A DNA stretch of 64,000 nucleotides from Charina bottae (GCA_023362775.1 JALMGJ010000002.1:31897414-31961413); one strand, 5' to 3'; positions 31,025-43,299 are shown, counted from the first letter of the stretch. The notes: generated by a model from the sequence alone, not told the origin. Numbers and translations: made by a program.

Positions 31025-32243
31025 AGGCTACTCCTAAGTTAACACTGCATCTCATGATTTTGATCTCCGCTCCACACACCACCAGCGAATCTTGCCTCTG
31101 CAGTACTCTCTCAAGCATTCCCTGTACCAGTTCATGCGCTCCTCCATCTGCCTGAACCTCCAATCCATCCCTCGGGTTGTCACCAGCCCCACAGGTCCAG
31201 GGCTTCCTTCATGAATGAGCGTCCCTAGAGTCAATCCTCCTTCGAGGTCTCCCCTGATGTGTCGAGACCATGGAGGATTATACTCTGCCGTCATTCATAA
31301 TAATGGCATGCTTCCGCAAGCAGTTGGGGTCGCTGTCCAGGCTTCTTGCTCCCCCATCTGCTCCTCTGCTGCCATCGCATTGTCAGTCGATGGGATCTGG
31401 CCACCTGCACCACCACTCTCCCCATCCAGGGTCGAGGGTTCGCCTTCAGGAACCGGTTCTCCCATCCGTGAACTGTCCTCGAAGAGCTGGCTACCCTCAG
31501 GTCTGCTAGTGAAGACTCGAATCTGTCTGTCATAGCTTCGATCCTTTGCCCAAGTAATCAGCACTTCTGACACAGACCAGTTAGGAATGGATAGAAGTCT
31601 TTATTGATATGTGATCCAAAAGCACATTAAAGATTCGAGTGATTACAGCTCTACAAATGCCAGTTTAAGTACATTAATTCCTTCCCTTCAAAGAGCTTCT
31701 CCAAGCCGCAGTCTCCTCTTGTCTCGCACCTCTTCCACCTGGCCGGGGCGTCTGACAGTCCAAGGTGCTGAATTAACATCAACTTTCTGCTTTTAGCACA
31801 TCTGCCGGTTGTTTTTTATAGGTTTCATTATGACCAAGACTTGGTCATCTCTATATCATCCTATTCCTCTGTCACTAATCTCTATATTCCCAGGTTGGGG
31901 GGACCATTCTCCTTCCCAACAAGGTTCACTCCCGTCTTTTATCTCTCTCGAGTTGCTCGGCTCTTCTGCTCTGTGAAAGCCTCTGCTTTTCCTGCAATGG
32001 CCAGAAGGTGGATCTCTTGCAACATTCCCTGTTCCCTGCTTGGCTTCCCTCTTCAAGGGTTTTTATCCTTGCTCCACTTCAGAGACGGGTGGTGGAAGAG
32101 AGAAGAAACACTCCTTGGGCACCCCAGTTGCCAGCTGCGGCCACCTGTATTTCCTTTCTGTTCTGCAAGGCTTTGGCCTCATTGAAGCACCTCAGGCTTC
32201 AGCCAGGCTCCCATTCTGAGCTCTGTGGCTCAGCTTTTTCACA
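31025..32243 (-). mobile_element. LTR retrotransposon 5' end: LTR plus gag-like frame
   Basis: Minus strand. A candidate LTR spans about 31568-32243 (TG/CA ends on the plus strand, TGACACAG at 31568). On the minus strand it has CTATAAAAAAC near 31820 (TATA-like) and CAATAAAGAC near 31597 (poly-A signal). Next, an acidic frame starts MSEVLITWAKDRSYDRQ near 31573 and, past one TGA at about 31292, runs to 31052 (MNWYRECLREYC, WWCVERR). Position right after an LTR suggests gag, but no zinc knuckle or pol is seen. Superfamily unassigned. LTR left and right ends are provisional. Confidence 0.45.
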
Positions 32244-32703
32244 GCCCAGAAAGTAACGTTTCATCTTTGTAAAAATTATGATGCCGAGCTATGGCTTGGT
32301 AGGACACGATAGTGATTCCTTCAAGAAAGTGGAAGACATATCTGAAAAAGGTCCAGTATTCCCTGGAGAAGGAGGGAGATGAACTTCCCATCAAATCCTG
32401 AATCATTCTCTTTCAGACAGAAGTGCTGAGCTGAAGAGGTTGAATTCTTCAAAATTCAAAATTCACGAAATCTTGAATGAAGTCAGGAGAACTCGAAGTT
32501 TGTATGGTTCGGTTGATTTGATGGAAGGATATATCGTATAAAGTAGTGTTAAATCAGGAAACATATCTCCCACCTCCGGCCACTTTTAGAATTTAAAGCA
32601 CTTTCAGAGCACTTCCAATACAGAAGAATAGCCATAAACACCTTGAATAAAGGCTCAAAGGGGAATTTGGAAGCTGCATGTCTGATTTTCTATGTCTTTG
32701 CAG

Positions 32704-32931
32704 CTTCATCAGCTCCTGAGAAATTTCCAACTTCACAATGTTTCCAGGAATGGGGTTTATTTGGATGAAAATGGAGTTCCTGTGACTGACTTTGATATCA
32801 TGCACTGGGCAGTGTTTTCCAACAATTCTGAAGGTGGCGTGAAATTTGGGAGTGTAGAAAGAGGACCCACCTCCAAAGTCAAGGTCTCCATCAATCAGAG
32901 TGCCATCCTATGGCCAACCTCATTTAACAAG
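32704..32931 (+). pseudogene. Orphan V2R exon 4
   Basis: 76 open codons with good acceptor (TTTGCAG) and donor (AAG|GTGGCT). Encodes [31 protein letters not shown] and SINQSAILWPTSF. Intact as an exon, but exons 1-3 are missing upstream and exon 6 downstream, so it belongs to a partial gene copy. Confidence 0.88.
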
Positions 32932-33446
32932 GTGGCTGATGCTGTTTGGGTTTTGGTCTTCTATTCACCTTCCCTTATGCAAACACTACTATTCAAAAAG
33001 AATTCGAATTTAGGACAATTCAGTTAACCTCCAAACAAGGAGGTTAAAAGGCAGATTAATTCATTAGATCTCATGTTTCTTTAGATTTTTTCCACTAGTT
33101 TATCACAAACTCAAACTTTCTAGACCACTAATTCTGTTGGGGCCTTTACAGTCTATAGTCTAAACTGGAATATGGTGCCATAATTAATAATCAAGCAAAG
33201 AGAGAAACAAAGAGACTCTTCCATTTGCTGCTTCTCCGCAGAGTCCTTTTCCGTAGAGGACAATGTTAGATTGTAACTCCAACAGGTAGAAAGAAAGGAA
33301 GGCAGGGGTTTCCATCATTAATTGCTATGCCACTAATCCTTGGTTAATTGTGCTCAATGTGCTCCTTCACTTCCTGAAACCAGTTCATTGAAATAAACCC
33401 CTCTAATTCCTATGTTGCCCTGGCTGATCTCTATTTTGATGTTTAG

Positions 33447-33573
33447 ATTGTGCCTTCTTCTAGTTGTACACAAAGTTGTTCCCCAGGGAACGCCAAGCTC
33501 ATGAGAGACAGAGCACCACTTTGCTGCTACGACTGTTCTCTGTGCATGGAAGGAACAATCTCTGTGCAAGAAG
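33447..33573 (+). pseudogene. Orphan V2R exon 5
   Basis: 127 bases, open, acceptor GTTTAG, donor AAG|GTAGGT. Encodes SCTQSCSPGNAKL and CCYDCSLCMEGTISVQE. Notably it lacks the stop seen in V2R-B exon 5, so the duplication predates that mutation or the mutation is private to V2R-B. Confidence 0.88.
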
Positions 33574-34195
33574 GTAGGTGGCTCTGGAGAAAAAAGAGAA
33601 ATGGAGGATGCCATCAAAATTCACTCTCGGTTCTCTGGGCAACATTTGGAAAGGTGTTTTCTTTTCTCCTAGTTGTAGACCTAATTACTAGAATCATTTT
33701 TTCATAATTCCACAAAGCAATTTAAATTGAATTTCTTGAACGGTTGCACAAACTTTTCAAGGATTGCGTACTATGACCCAATGTTGCATGATGATGTGGC
33801 CATTAACATAAATAATGAAAGGTAGCTGAAATTTCTCGAGTTGTTGTCTTCTTGCCTGGTTTCAAGAAAGAAGACAAGTCGCATGAGAAGTTATGATATC
33901 CTTGGTCTTCAGCCTTTAAATCAATGATGATTGTTTCTAATTAAAGTTGGGTCCTATGAATATCTCTGGGCAGGGGTATTGAATTCTTACTTGGACATGT
34001 GAACATCGTCGTGATTTCGGTCTCCCTGGTATGCAACTGATCTCCACCCTGGGTTCTTTTTCAGTCATAGGCCAGACGTGGAGTGCCAAGCTCCTCACTT
34101 CATAATGAAGATGGAGGGCCGACAAAACTTTATTTGACTTAAATTGGACATGAAAGATTCAAATGAATACAATTTCAGCCAACACATTCAACAAC

Positions 34196-34489
34196 TTTCA
34201 TGTTCATTATATCAGTGATGTCCCCTTCTCCTTTGCCTTCAGTCGTTCCCAGCATCAGGGTCTTTTCCAGTAAGTCCTCTCTTTGCATTAGGTGGCCAAA
34301 GTATTTGAGCTTCAGCTTCAGCATCTGTCCTTCCAATGAACAGTCAGGGTTGATTTCCTTTAGGATTGACTGATTTGACCTCCTTGCAGTCCAAGGGACT
34401 CTTAAGAGTCTTCTCCAGCACCACAGTTCAAAAGTATCAATTCTTCAGTGCTCAGACTTCCTTATGGTCCATCTCTCACAGACATACAT
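34196..34489 (-). mobile_element. BovB-1 LINE fragment (older copy)
   Basis: Minus-strand C-terminal region of BovB (GQMLKLKLKYFG, CWRRLL) with more substitutions than its neighbour and an internal deletion near 34218. It is cut at 34489, where another BovB copy begins with its own tail. Confidence 0.8.
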
Positions 34490-34501
34490 TGTTGTTGTTG
34501 T

Positions 34502-36219
34502 TCAGTCGTTTAGTCGTGTACGACTCTTCGTAACCTCATGGACCATAGCACGCCAGGCCTTCCTGTCCTCCACTGTCATCCGGAGTTTACTCAAATTCAT
34601 GTTCATTACATCGGTGATGCTATCTAACCATCTCATCCTCTGCCGTCCCCTTCTCCTTTTGCCCTCAGTCTTTCCCAGCATCAGGGTCTTTTCCAGTGAG
34701 TCCTCTCTTCGCATTAGGTGGCCAAAGTATTTGAGCTTCAGCTTCAGTATCTGTCCTTCCAATGAGCAGTCAGGGTTGATTTCCTTCAGGATTGACTGGT
34801 TTGACCTCCTTGCAGTCCAAAGGACTCTCAAGAGTCTTCTCCAGCACCACAGTTTGAAAGCATCAATTCTTCGGTGCTCAGCCTTCCTTATGGTCCAACT
34901 CTCACAGCCATACATTGCTACTGGAAAAGCCATAGCTTTAACTATACGGACCTTTGTCGGCAAGGTGATGTCTCTGCTTTTTAATATGCTGTCTAGGTTT
35001 GCCATAGCTTTCCTCCCAAGGAGCAAGCGTCTTTTAATTTCATGGCTGCAGTCACCATCTGAGGTGATCTTGGAGCCCAAGAAAATAAAATCTGTCACTG
35101 CTTCCATTTCTTCCTCTTCTATTTGCCAGGAAGTGATGGGACCAGATGCCATGATCTGGGTTTTTTTAATGTTGAGTTTCAAGCCAGCTTTTGCACTCTC
35201 CTCTTTCACCCTCATCAAGAGGCTCTTTAGTTCCTCTTCACTTTCTGCCATTAGGGTGGTATTGTCTGCATATCTGAGGTTGTTGATATTTCTCCCGGCA
35301 ATCTTAACTCCAGCTTGTGATTCATCCAGCCCGGCCTTTCTCATGATGTACTCTGCATATAAGATAAATAAGCAGGGTGACAATATACAGCGTTGTCGTA
35401 CTCCTTTCCCAATTTTGAACCAGTCGGTTGTTCCATGTCCGGTTCTAACTGTTGCTTCTTGACCCGCATACACGTTTCTCAGGAGACAGGTAAGGTGGTC
35501 TGGTACTCCCATCTCTTTAAGACTTTGCCACAGTTTGTAGTGATCCACACAATCAAAGGCTTTAGCGTAGTCAATGAAGCAGAAGTAGATGTTTTTCTGG
35601 AACTCTCTTGCTTTTTCCATGATCCAGCGAATGTTGGCAATCTGATCTCTAGTTCCTCTGCCTCTTCGAAACCCAGCTTCCACTTCTGGTAGTTCTCGGT
35701 TCACATGCTGCTGAAGCCTAGCTTGTAGGATTTTGAGCACAACCTTGTTGGCATGTGAAATGAGCCAATTGTACGGTAGTTTGAAATTTCTTTGGCATTG
35801 CCTTTCTTTGGAATTGGAACGTAAACTGACCTTTTCCAATTCTGTGGCCACTGTTGAGTTTTCCAAATTTGTTGGCATATTGAGTGCAGCACTTTAACAG
35901 CATCATCTTTTAGGATTTTAAATAGCTCAGCTGGAATACTGTCTTCTCCGCTAGCTTTGTTGTTAGTAATGCTTCCTAAGGCCCACTTGACTTCACTCTC
36001 TAGGATGTCTGGTTCAAGGTCAGTGACCACACAATCATATTTATCAGGGATATTAAGATCTTTCTTGAATAGTTCTTCTGTGTATTCTTGCCACCTCTTC
36101 TTAATCTCTTCTGCTTCTGTTAGGTCCCTGCCTTTTTTGTCCTTTATCATGCCCAAATTTGCAAAAAACCTTCCCTTGATATCTCCGATTTTCTTGAAGA
36201 GATCTCTAGTCTTCCCCAT
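34502..36219 (-). pseudogene. BovB RT region with one frameshift
   Basis: Two overlapping frames (34502-35878 and 35701-36219) cover the RT and C-terminal domains. The break lies at about 35762, where two bases present in the copy at 25451 are missing. YADD is changed to YADN at about 35265, so the RT would be inactive even if the frame were whole. 36316-36732 continues the upstream linker and endonuclease end. Confidence 0.85.
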
Positions 36220-37103
36220 TCTATTGTTTTCCTCGATTTCTTTGCATTGTTCATTTAAGAAGGCCTTCTTATCTCTGCTTGCTATTCTCTGGAATTCTGC
36301 ATTCAGTTGTTTATATCATTCCCTTTCTCCCTTGCCTTTTGCTTCCCTTCTTTCCTCAGCTATTTGTAAAGCCTCATCGGTCAGCCACTTTGCTTTCTTG
36401 CATTTCTTTTTCTTTGGGATGGTTTTAGTTACTGCCTCCTGTACAATGTTACGAACCTCCATCCATAGTTCTTCAGGCACTCTGTCTACCAGATCTAATC
36501 CTTTAAATCTATTCCTCACCTCCACTGTATATTCATAAGGGATATGATTTAGGTCATACCTGAGTGGTCTAGTGGTTTTCTCTACGTTCTTCAATTTAAG
36601 CCTAAATTTTGCGATAAGAAGCTCATGATCTGAGCCACAGTCAGCTCCAGGTCTTGTTTTTGGCGATTGTATAGAGCTTCTTCCATCTTTGGCTGCAAAG
36701 TATATAATCGATCTGATTTCGATATTGACCATCTGGTGATGTCCATGTGTAGAGTCGTCTCTCGTGTTGTTGGAAAAGAGTGTTTGCTATGACCAGCGTG
36801 TTCTCTTGACAAAACTCTATTAGCCTTTGCCCTGCTTCAATTTGTACTCCAAGGCCTAACTTGCCTGTTATTCTGGTTATTTCTTGACTTCCTACTTTAG
36901 CATTCTAGTCCCCTATGATGAAAAGGACATCTTTTTTTTGGTGTTAGTTCTAGAAGGTGTTGTTGGTCTTCATAGAACTGGTCAACTTCAACTTCTTTGG
37001 CATCAGTGGTTGGGGCATAGACTTGGATTACTGTGATGTTGAATGGTTTGAAATGGATTCAAACTGAGATCATTCTGTCATTTTTGAGGTTTTACCCCAG
37101 TAC

Positions 37104-37908
37104 AAGAAGAAACATTAACAATCTTAGATATGCAGATGATACCACTTTGATGGCTGAAAGCGAGGAGGAGTTGAGGAGCCTTATGACAAAGGTGAAAGAA
37201 GAAAGTGCAAAAGCTGGGTTGCAGTTAAACTTCAAAAAAACCAAGATTATGGCAACCAGCTTGATTGATAACTGGCAAATATAGGGGGGAAAAGTGGAGG
37301 CAGTGACAGACTTTGTATTTCTAGGCGTAAAGATTACTGCAGAAGCTGACTGCAGCCCGGAAATCAGAAGACGTCTACTTCTTGGGAGGAGAGCAATGGC
37401 AAATCTTGATAAAATAGTTAAGAGCAGAGACATCACACTGACAACAAAGGTCCGCATAGTTAAAGCAATGGTATTCCCTCTAGTAACCTATGGCTGTGAG
37501 AGCTGGACCATAAGGAAGGCTGAGCGAAGGAAGATAGATGCTTTTGAACTGTGGTGTTGGAGGAAAATTCTGAGAGTGCCTTGGACTGCAAGAAGATCAA
37601 ACCAGTCCATACTCCAGGAAATAAAGCCAGACTGCTCACTTGAGGGAATGATATTAAAGGCAAAACTGAAGTACTTTGGCCACATAATGAGAAGACAGGA
37701 TACCCTGGAGAAGAAGCTGATGCTAGGGAAAGTGGAAGGCAAAAGAAGAGGGGCCAACCAAGGGCAAGATGGATTGATGATATTCTGGAGGTGATGGACT
37801 CGACCGTGGGGGAGCTGGGGATGGTGATGGCCGACAGGAGGCTCTGGCGTGGGCTGGTCCATGAAGTCACGAAGAGTCGGAAGTGACTGAACGAATAAAC
37901 AACAACAA
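37104..37908 (+). mobile_element. BovB-2 LINE inserted in BovB-1 endonuclease region
   Basis: Plus strand, opposite to its host. Starts in RT ([22 protein letters not shown] intact), continues through [29 protein letters not shown], and ends with a CGAATAAACAACAACAAA tail. Exact 10-base duplication ACCCCAGTAC (37094-37103 and 37909-37918). One stop near 37285 and a frameshift near 37745. Confidence 0.92.
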
Positions 37909-38532
37909 ACCCCAGTACTGCCTTTCCCACTTTTTTATTGACTATGAGGGCTACTCCATTTCTTCTAAGGGATTCTTGCCCACAGTAGTATATATTATAT
38001 TCACCTGAATTAAATTCACCCATTCCTGTCCATTTTAGTTCGCTGATTCCCAAGATGTCGATGTTCTATCTCATCATCTCATGTTTGACCACATCCAGCT
38101 TACAGTACCTTGATTCATAGATCTTACATTCCAGGTTCCTATGCAATATTGTTCTTTACAGCATCGGACTTTCCTTCCACTTCCAGATGCATCCACAACT
38201 GAGCGTCCCTTCAGCTTTTGCCCAGCCGCTTCACTCTTCCTGGAGCTACTCGGAATTGCCCTCCGCACTTCCCCAGTAGCATATTGAACACTTTCCAACC
38301 TGAGGTGCTCATCTTCCAGTGTCATATCTTTTGGCCTTTTGATACTGTTCATGGGGTTTTCTTGACAAGGATACTGGAGTAGTTTGCCATTTCCTCCTCC
38401 AATGGACCACATTTTGTCAGTACTCTCCATCATGGCCTGTCCGTCTTGGGTGGCCCTGCATGGCATAGCTCATGGCTTCATTGAGTTATGCAAGCCCCTT
38501 CGCCAGGACAAGGCAGTGATCCATGAAGGGTT

Positions 38533-39004
38533 TTTTTATATTTTTAGCACACTGCAAACTTTAGAATCTCAAGAAAAAGTTTCTAGACTAAGAAGCAATC
38601 AAACTTCCCTGAACTGTTCCCTTCCTGGCTCTTGAACTCCAACTATGCTCCTGAGTGATGCAAAACTGTTTTCCACAACTGCACACTTCTGTTGCAACGG
38701 TCATTCCCAATTCCCCTTCTCATTATTACAATCATGGTTATTTATTCTATTTTCAAAAAAGTTGATGGGATTTCCACAACCACCACCATTAGATTTCAAC
38801 CAATGAGACAAAAAATGGGATGTACAACAACTGACGGGGTAGGACTGGGCAGGGACTGTGACAGTTTGAAATTGAAGGTTCCTCTTCCAGATCTGGGGCC
38901 AAGTTGGACCAACTTCACTGCAGCTGTGCTCTTCCCTGAGCTCTGAGATCAAACTCTCTGCCAGAGAAAGAACTATAGGAAGGACCTCCATCAATAGAAT
39001 AAAA
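38533..39004 (+). promoter_or_regulatory. 5' flank and probable promoter region of V2R-B
   Basis: Aligns with the V2R-A 5' flank (3827-4387). No coding content. Transcription start not determinable. Confidence 0.4.
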
Positions 39005-39219
39005 ATGCTGATGCTGCAAATGCAGATCATTCTCCTTCTGTCCCAAATTCCATGTTCCAACATGCTATTGAAATGTCCAGCAAAGGTGTTAATAGAAGAA
39101 CAGAAGGAGTTTAATTTCTACAAACCAGGAGACTACCTAATTAGTGGAATAACATCTTTAATATATTCTGCATCGTACCCATATTCTTTCTCCAAGCCTC
39201 CAACCCACAGATTGAGAAG
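39005..39219 (+). pseudogene. V2R-B exon 1
   Basis: Starts MLMLQMQIILLLSQIPC (signal peptide), with [11 protein letters not shown] as in V2R-A. A second ATG lies two codons downstream. Donor AAG|GTAATT at 39220. Confidence 0.85.
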
Positions 39220-40616
39220 GTAATTTTTGGCATGTACAAGATCCTGGAGATTGATTTTACCTCCTCCAATGTCTTTTTATAAGGAATGATTTCCTTTTTC
39301 CAATTCCTAACCTTGAGAAAGGCAGGTCATTATTGCAGGACTCTCCCAAGGTGCCTGTTGTGTCGGTGGGGTTCTGCCTGTTCTCACAATGATTCCCTAG
39401 GTCCTGTGGAGAGTCAGAAGATACCCTCTGAGCAGGAAACAACCTCTTGAGCCTCCTCCCCACCATCTCCTCTCCTCCCCTACATTGCACTCTATCCTTC
39501 CTTTCTCCCTTTCTCACCTATCTTTCCAACCAATGCCTTTTACCTTTTTTGTAAGCTTTTATGGCTTCAATTTTACCTTTGGTTTGAATAAAAGGAATAC
39601 CTTTTTAAAACCAAATTCAAAGAGGATGGATACCTTAAGCCATATACTAATGTTTTAGCTACAGAGGATCACATTAAAGATTTATGAATATAGGGCAATA
39701 ACTACAAAGCCATAAATATTCTGCAACACAACAATCTCTGGGTGTGAATATGGTTTCTTGAGGAGGGGAGCAGGCAGGTAAGCCATAAATATTCTCCAAG
39801 AAAACAATCAATGGGTCTAACGATGCCTTGTTGAGGAGAGGGCCATCTCCAGGCAGGTACACTTGGTAAAACTCCCCTTTTTGCCTTCAGGAGGGCTGTG
39901 AAGACCCAGCTCTTCCCCCAAGCATTGGGCTACGATGGGGGTTGAGCTCTGAGGATGGGTGGTCTGGCGCCTGGGGGGAAGGGTATGTTTTAATCAAGGT
40001 TTTATAGATGGTTCTGAGCCACCTAGAGTCATTGTATGGGATAGGCAGCCATATAAGTCCTGTTAATAAAGAAGTAAATAAAACAATTCAATCTTTCATT
40101 TTGCAAAAGTTTATTCTAAACAAATTGAAACAGTTACAATACTAGGAAACTTCTCCACTTTCTTTTACGAGTTTTCTCCAATTCCTTTTACTTGTTTTCC
40201 TAAGTGTGTTAGTGATGCTATAAGAGTTATTTTCCTCGTTTTCCCTACAAGTCAAAATGTGATGAATATAATCCTCAGGATCAGCTCTGATGTGTTTGGT
40301 AGGATCCCTTTGATCCTTACATAACAAGCTTACAATATGTCTTTGTTTGCTTTTTTGGTAAGAAGCTCCCATTGGGGTCAATTGGACAGTCCTTCTAATA
40401 GAAATGTCCAAAGAAGTCTGTCACCTGGAAAGTCCAAATAAATAAATGATTCAGGAGTTTCCTATTTTTTAATTCAACAATGAGTGTCTGCTAATACTTT
40501 CTGCATTTCAATACAGTATATAAATAGAAAGCTGCAGTAAATATGACATTTTCTATGAACTGAAGAAGAAAATCCAAATTGAAGATGAGGACCTTTTGAT
40601 ATCCATTATGTTGCAG
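39220..40616 (+). other. V2R-B intron 1
   Basis: No recognised repeat apart from short AT-rich tracts. The block 40150-40400 aligns loosely with V2R-A intron 1. Its antisense frame (40142-40411) is not considered a gene. Confidence 0.6.
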
Positions 40617-40905
40617 TGTGTCAATGAGCTTCTACCACATCCTGCCCTTCTTGTTTGCTGTTCATGAGGTCAACCAGAATCCGAAAGTCTTACCCAACAT
40701 AACCCTGGGCTACAACATCTATGAGAACTTTTTGAATGCAAGAATGACCTATGAGGCCATGATGGACTTGCTGTCTACAGGGCAGGAGAAAGTCCCAAAC
40801 TACAGATGTGGAAGAAAAAAGAACCTTCTGGCAGTTCTTGAAGAGACGGATTCTGAGCTCTTTCAACATATTTCTACCATGTTGGGCATCTACAAAATCC
40901 CACAG
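40617..40905 (+). pseudogene. V2R-B exon 2
   Basis: Open; encodes SFYHILPFLFAVHEVNQNP, GYNIYEN and NYRCGRKK. One codon shorter than V2R-A exon 2. Acceptor TTGCAG, donor CAG|GTACGA. Confidence 0.88.
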
Positions 40906-41977
40906 GTACGAATAACAATGTTAAAAGGGGGCTGTAGAGATCTTCTAGTCCAATCCCCTGCCCAGAGCAGGAATCCTCAGACCACACCAAATAAATGGCT
41001 GTCCAAATTTTACTTAAAAACTCTCATAGTCAGGAAAGTCCTCCTTTTTTAAAGTTGAGTCTGAGCATCAAATTGCAAAAGAATGATATGAAGGAAAAGG
41101 GAACGGGTGAAGGAATGCCATGGAACAGCAAAGAGAGCTTGAGGGCACATCCAGACAACAGGTTTAACATGCTCCCTCTAGTCCATAAGACAGCACAAAG
41201 GATGTCATCATTAATTTATTCGCTCCTCTTATGAACTGGAGCTTGCCACAGTGCCAGTGATCTTGGGTTACTAAACAGGCTTCTGCATTCCACACGTCTG
41301 TAAAGAAGTCTATAATTAAGAACCAATTAAATAGTTTATTATCAAATATTTGAAATCAATGATATATGGGCAAAGAAATCATATTCAAATAAGAAACATT
41401 TGATGGGGTGAATATAACAAACCATATCTCAAGCCAACATATAAAGCAATCAAAGCAGCAGTAATAATCTCTGAGAATTAAACATTTGAGTGTGGGTCTG
41501 CGTGTGTGTGTCTGTGTGTGTGTCCGTCCCAGGTAAATCTGGAGAGTTCCCTGTTCCAATGTATTAAGTGCTCCTATCTGCCCTGGATCACTTGCACAGT
41601 CTGATCTACTAGGTGGGTAACCCACAGAGTTTGCAGGGCTCATGTGAGACTCAGCTATTTGCAGCAAAAGTGCCCCACTGCATCCAATCCATCACTCACG
41701 CTTAGCTGCATGGGTAAGGTTTGACCAGAAGGGTGTGCTGCATGAGGATCATCCATGAGCATCACCCATGAGCATCACCCATTGATTAGGTCAGAGCCTC
41801 CTAGCCTCAAAGGGAGTGAAGAGGACAATAGGAGACAACACCAACCGAGCTAGCAAATGTCATGCAGGTGTTTTGGAACTTCTCTCAGCAGTGGGGATGG
41901 GAGGCCGTTGCATTTAAGCACCTGATTTTTTATCATTAAAAGGGACACAAACTACCAATATTTCTCTTTCATCTTAG
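40906..41977 (+). other. V2R-B intron 2
   Basis: No gene. A GT-rich microsatellite lies near 41490-41525. No Penelope insertion here, unlike V2R-A intron 2. Confidence 0.6.
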
Positions 41978-42816
41978 ATCAGCTTCGGGGTTATCACCCA
42001 CATTCCTGAGCAAAGTCATCATTTTCCCTTTTTCTACCGGATGAATCCAAAACAAGAACCTCCTTACCCAGCAATTGTCAAGCTGCTCCTGCATTTTCGG
42101 TGGACGTGGATTGGCCTCCTTTCTCAGGACAATGAAAGAGGAGGAAACTTTAAAAGAACCTTTACAACTGTAGCTTTAAAAAGTGGTATTTGCATTGTAC
42201 TGTCCGAAACGTTCCCAGCAATGAATATGGATATAAGTATTGGAAAACTTTTTAGTAAAAAAAAAAGAGGCAAAGGCTCCTTTTTTATATAAGTAGTCAA
42301 GTAAAAATTACAGTTTGTCACCTGGATCTTCAGGCCACATTATTACTATCACGATTAATAAACTTTACTCAAAATACTAATAATTTCATTGGGGGAAGAG
42401 TGTGGATTGCAACAACTTTGCCACCTCTCAGTAAAACAACATTTTTCTCCTGCATTGATCTCCAAAATAAAAGTACTTTGTTTTCCTTCCACACCCAGAC
42501 AAAAGAAAAGACACAATATTATGGTTTTAATTCATATTACATTGCTCTCAGGCAATATGGGAAGGTGGCATTTCAGTGTTCCTGTTCAAGGCCTCTGTTA
42601 ACTAAGAAACTTTGGGAAAGATGCACAGAAAAAGAGACCTGGGAATTCCCACCCCGTGATGTGGTTGCAAGGATCCTGTCCGAGGATGCCTCCAGTATTT
42701 CCACAGCAATCCAAGCACTGGCCTGGGTCCTCAATGCTGCCTCTTCTTCCAAACTGAGGAGGAAGAAGATATGGGTTGGAGACCATCAGACAAGGCAGAT
42801 GGTACAGCCATGGCAG
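41978..42816 (+). pseudogene. V2R-B exon 3 with frameshift
   Basis: Opens in phase 0 with HFPFFYRMNPKQEPP and [17 protein letters not shown]. It then loses frame at A10 (42257-42266). After it the matching frame is one base off and continues to WEFPPRDV and WVGDHQTRQM at the donor CAG|GTAAGA. At 839 bases it is one short of a whole number of codons. Confidence 0.9.
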
Positions 42817-43299
42817 GTAAGACTTCTCCTTTGAGGGTCCATGGATGCTCCCCCTTCAATTCCTCAGTGTTAAATTGGGTGTAGGGAGGGGAGAGATATT
42901 GCAAACAGCAGTTTCCCAGCTTGTAGTATTTGAGAGTGAGTGAGTGACTGAAAGAGAGATTATGTTCATAAATCTTCCAAACTCGAACCTTGTGTGCTGG
43001 TTTGGGATGCTGTAATGACAGAGACACCTCTATTGTGACAAAGTGATTTTCCCGTTTTGCAAATTAAACAAGAATAAGGATGCTCCAGCCATCCTCAGTC
43101 CTCTCCCGTGATCACACATGGTGGTCTTTCCTAGTTTCCAAGACTTTGAGTTAGTCTTGACTTTGGTTTCATGGCCCTAGCAGAAGAAGGTCGTAACAAG
43201 AGAAATCTTCCAGACAGCACATGAAATACTAGGTTACTCAAGACAGGTTACTATTGTCTTGTTTTATGCAAGGGAGTCGTATATGTACAGTTTACTTGC

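Larger units (their letters stand above)
32256..34195 (+). other. Segmental duplicate of V2R-B introns 3-5
   Basis: This stretch aligns continuously with about 45550-47437, including intron sequence on both sides of two exons. Near 32449-32595 it carries about 150 bases absent from the other copy. The alignment stops at about 34195, exactly where BovB sequence starts, and exon 6 never appears. Confidence 0.85.
34490..38530 (-). mobile_element. Near full-length BovB-1 LINE, with a BovB-2 insertion
   Basis: Minus strand from the CAACAACAA tail at 34490 to the 5' region near 38530. Encodes in order: 5' leader, endonuclease start CIGTWNVRSMNQG (about 38100), endonuclease body, linker, RT and C-terminus. 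Minus the inserted BovB-2 (37104-37908 plus 10 duplicated bases) it is about 3.2 kb, the usual full length of BovB. Frames are broken by small indels, such as one near 35762. Because it reaches the 5' end it is a good subfamily reference. Confidence 0.9.

Noticed and set aside
32704..33573. Alternative exons 4 and 5 of V2R-B
   Set aside because: They lie upstream of V2R-B exon 1, and the normal exons 4 and 5 are present at 45844 and 46685.
40142..40411. 89-codon minus-strand gene
   Set aside because: Lies in V2R-B intron 1, in a block that also exists without a matching frame in V2R-A intron 1. No known motif.
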